Position numbers and translations under genes: made by a program. From contig SFID01000069.1 of the NCBI GenBank assembly GCA_004555425.1, forward strand, positions 1 to 12,977: a stretch of DNA of 12,977 bases. Reading direction: 5' to 3'. The notes under the pieces are model-generated. The model worked only from the letters and a program-made list of their open reading frames with translations. It did not search any database and had not been told where the DNA came from. The stretch is from Bacteroidales bacterium. GTDB taxonomy: Bacteria; Bacteroidota; Bacteroidia; Bacteroidales; Bacteroidaceae. This document shows positions 12,920 through 12,977 of this stretch, one piece after another; within the stretch, counting starts at the first letter, position 1, and the number at the start of each line of letters is the position of its first letter.

Positions 12920-12977
12920 TGACCTGAGTAGATACCATTTCAAGGTTCTGCTCAGGTCATTGTTGTGACGGTAGGTT
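12920..12977. repeat. 58-nt direct repeat with hairpin, copy B (cut by the window end)
   Basis: It is identical to 10451-10508 over all 58 nt available. The TGACCTGAG/CTCAGGTCA hairpin is at 12920-12959. The window stops at GGTAGGTT, exactly where the 24-bp inverted repeat starts in copy A, so that repeat probably continues outside the window. Confidence 0.85.

Overview
The window looks like a chromosomal segment from a Bacteroidales bacterium, most likely of the Prevotellaceae or a close relative (inference). The reasons are: a fused SecD-SecF protein, Bacteroidetes-type -7 promoter boxes (TAnnTTTG) in front of three genes, start codons without clear Shine-Dalgarno sites, and secreted proteins that end in the C-terminal tails typical of Bacteroidales surface proteins. 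All recognisable genes lie on the + strand.

Layout: (1) 1-299 is a leader region with several hairpins and a promoter. It precedes a predicted outer-membrane beta-barrel protein of unknown function (300-1511). (2) 1512-1896 is a repeat-rich intergenic region: a palindromic REP-like element, a large inverted array of ATTCGT/ACGAAT motifs spaced about 9 nt apart, and five heptamers that end 3 nt before the next start codon. (3) 1897-5661 encodes a large secreted GH85 endo-beta-N-acetylglucosaminidase with LamG and sorting-tail domains. It is followed by a 9-nt minisatellite and a very strong terminator. (4) 6089-8944 is secDF, with its own promoter, a structured leader and a terminator. (5) 9003-9351 is a decayed coding fragment, tentatively from a subtilisin-like peptidase. 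It is followed by a secreted leucine-rich-repeat protein (9352-10368) whose C-terminus ends abruptly. (6) 10369-10841 carries a composite element of three successive inverted repeats and a promoter with an (AT)7 tract. (7) 10842-12611 encodes a secreted protein with two tandem trefoil-like domains and a sorting tail, followed by a 56-residue peptide of the Bacteroidales MKKxYxxP type (12634-12804). (8) A second copy of the composite element begins at about 12878 and runs out of the window.

Most of the content concerns the cell envelope and secretion. SecDF helps the general secretory pathway export the signal-peptide proteins encoded around it. The GH85 enzyme would release N-glycans from host or dietary glycoproteins, and the LRR and trefoil proteins are probably surface or secreted binding proteins. 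The right-hand third (8945-12977) looks like an accessory locus: gene remnants, a truncated LRR gene, a more AT-rich surface-protein gene, and long direct repeats flanking that gene and its peptide. No mobile-element transposase, CRISPR array, tRNA or rRNA was recognised.
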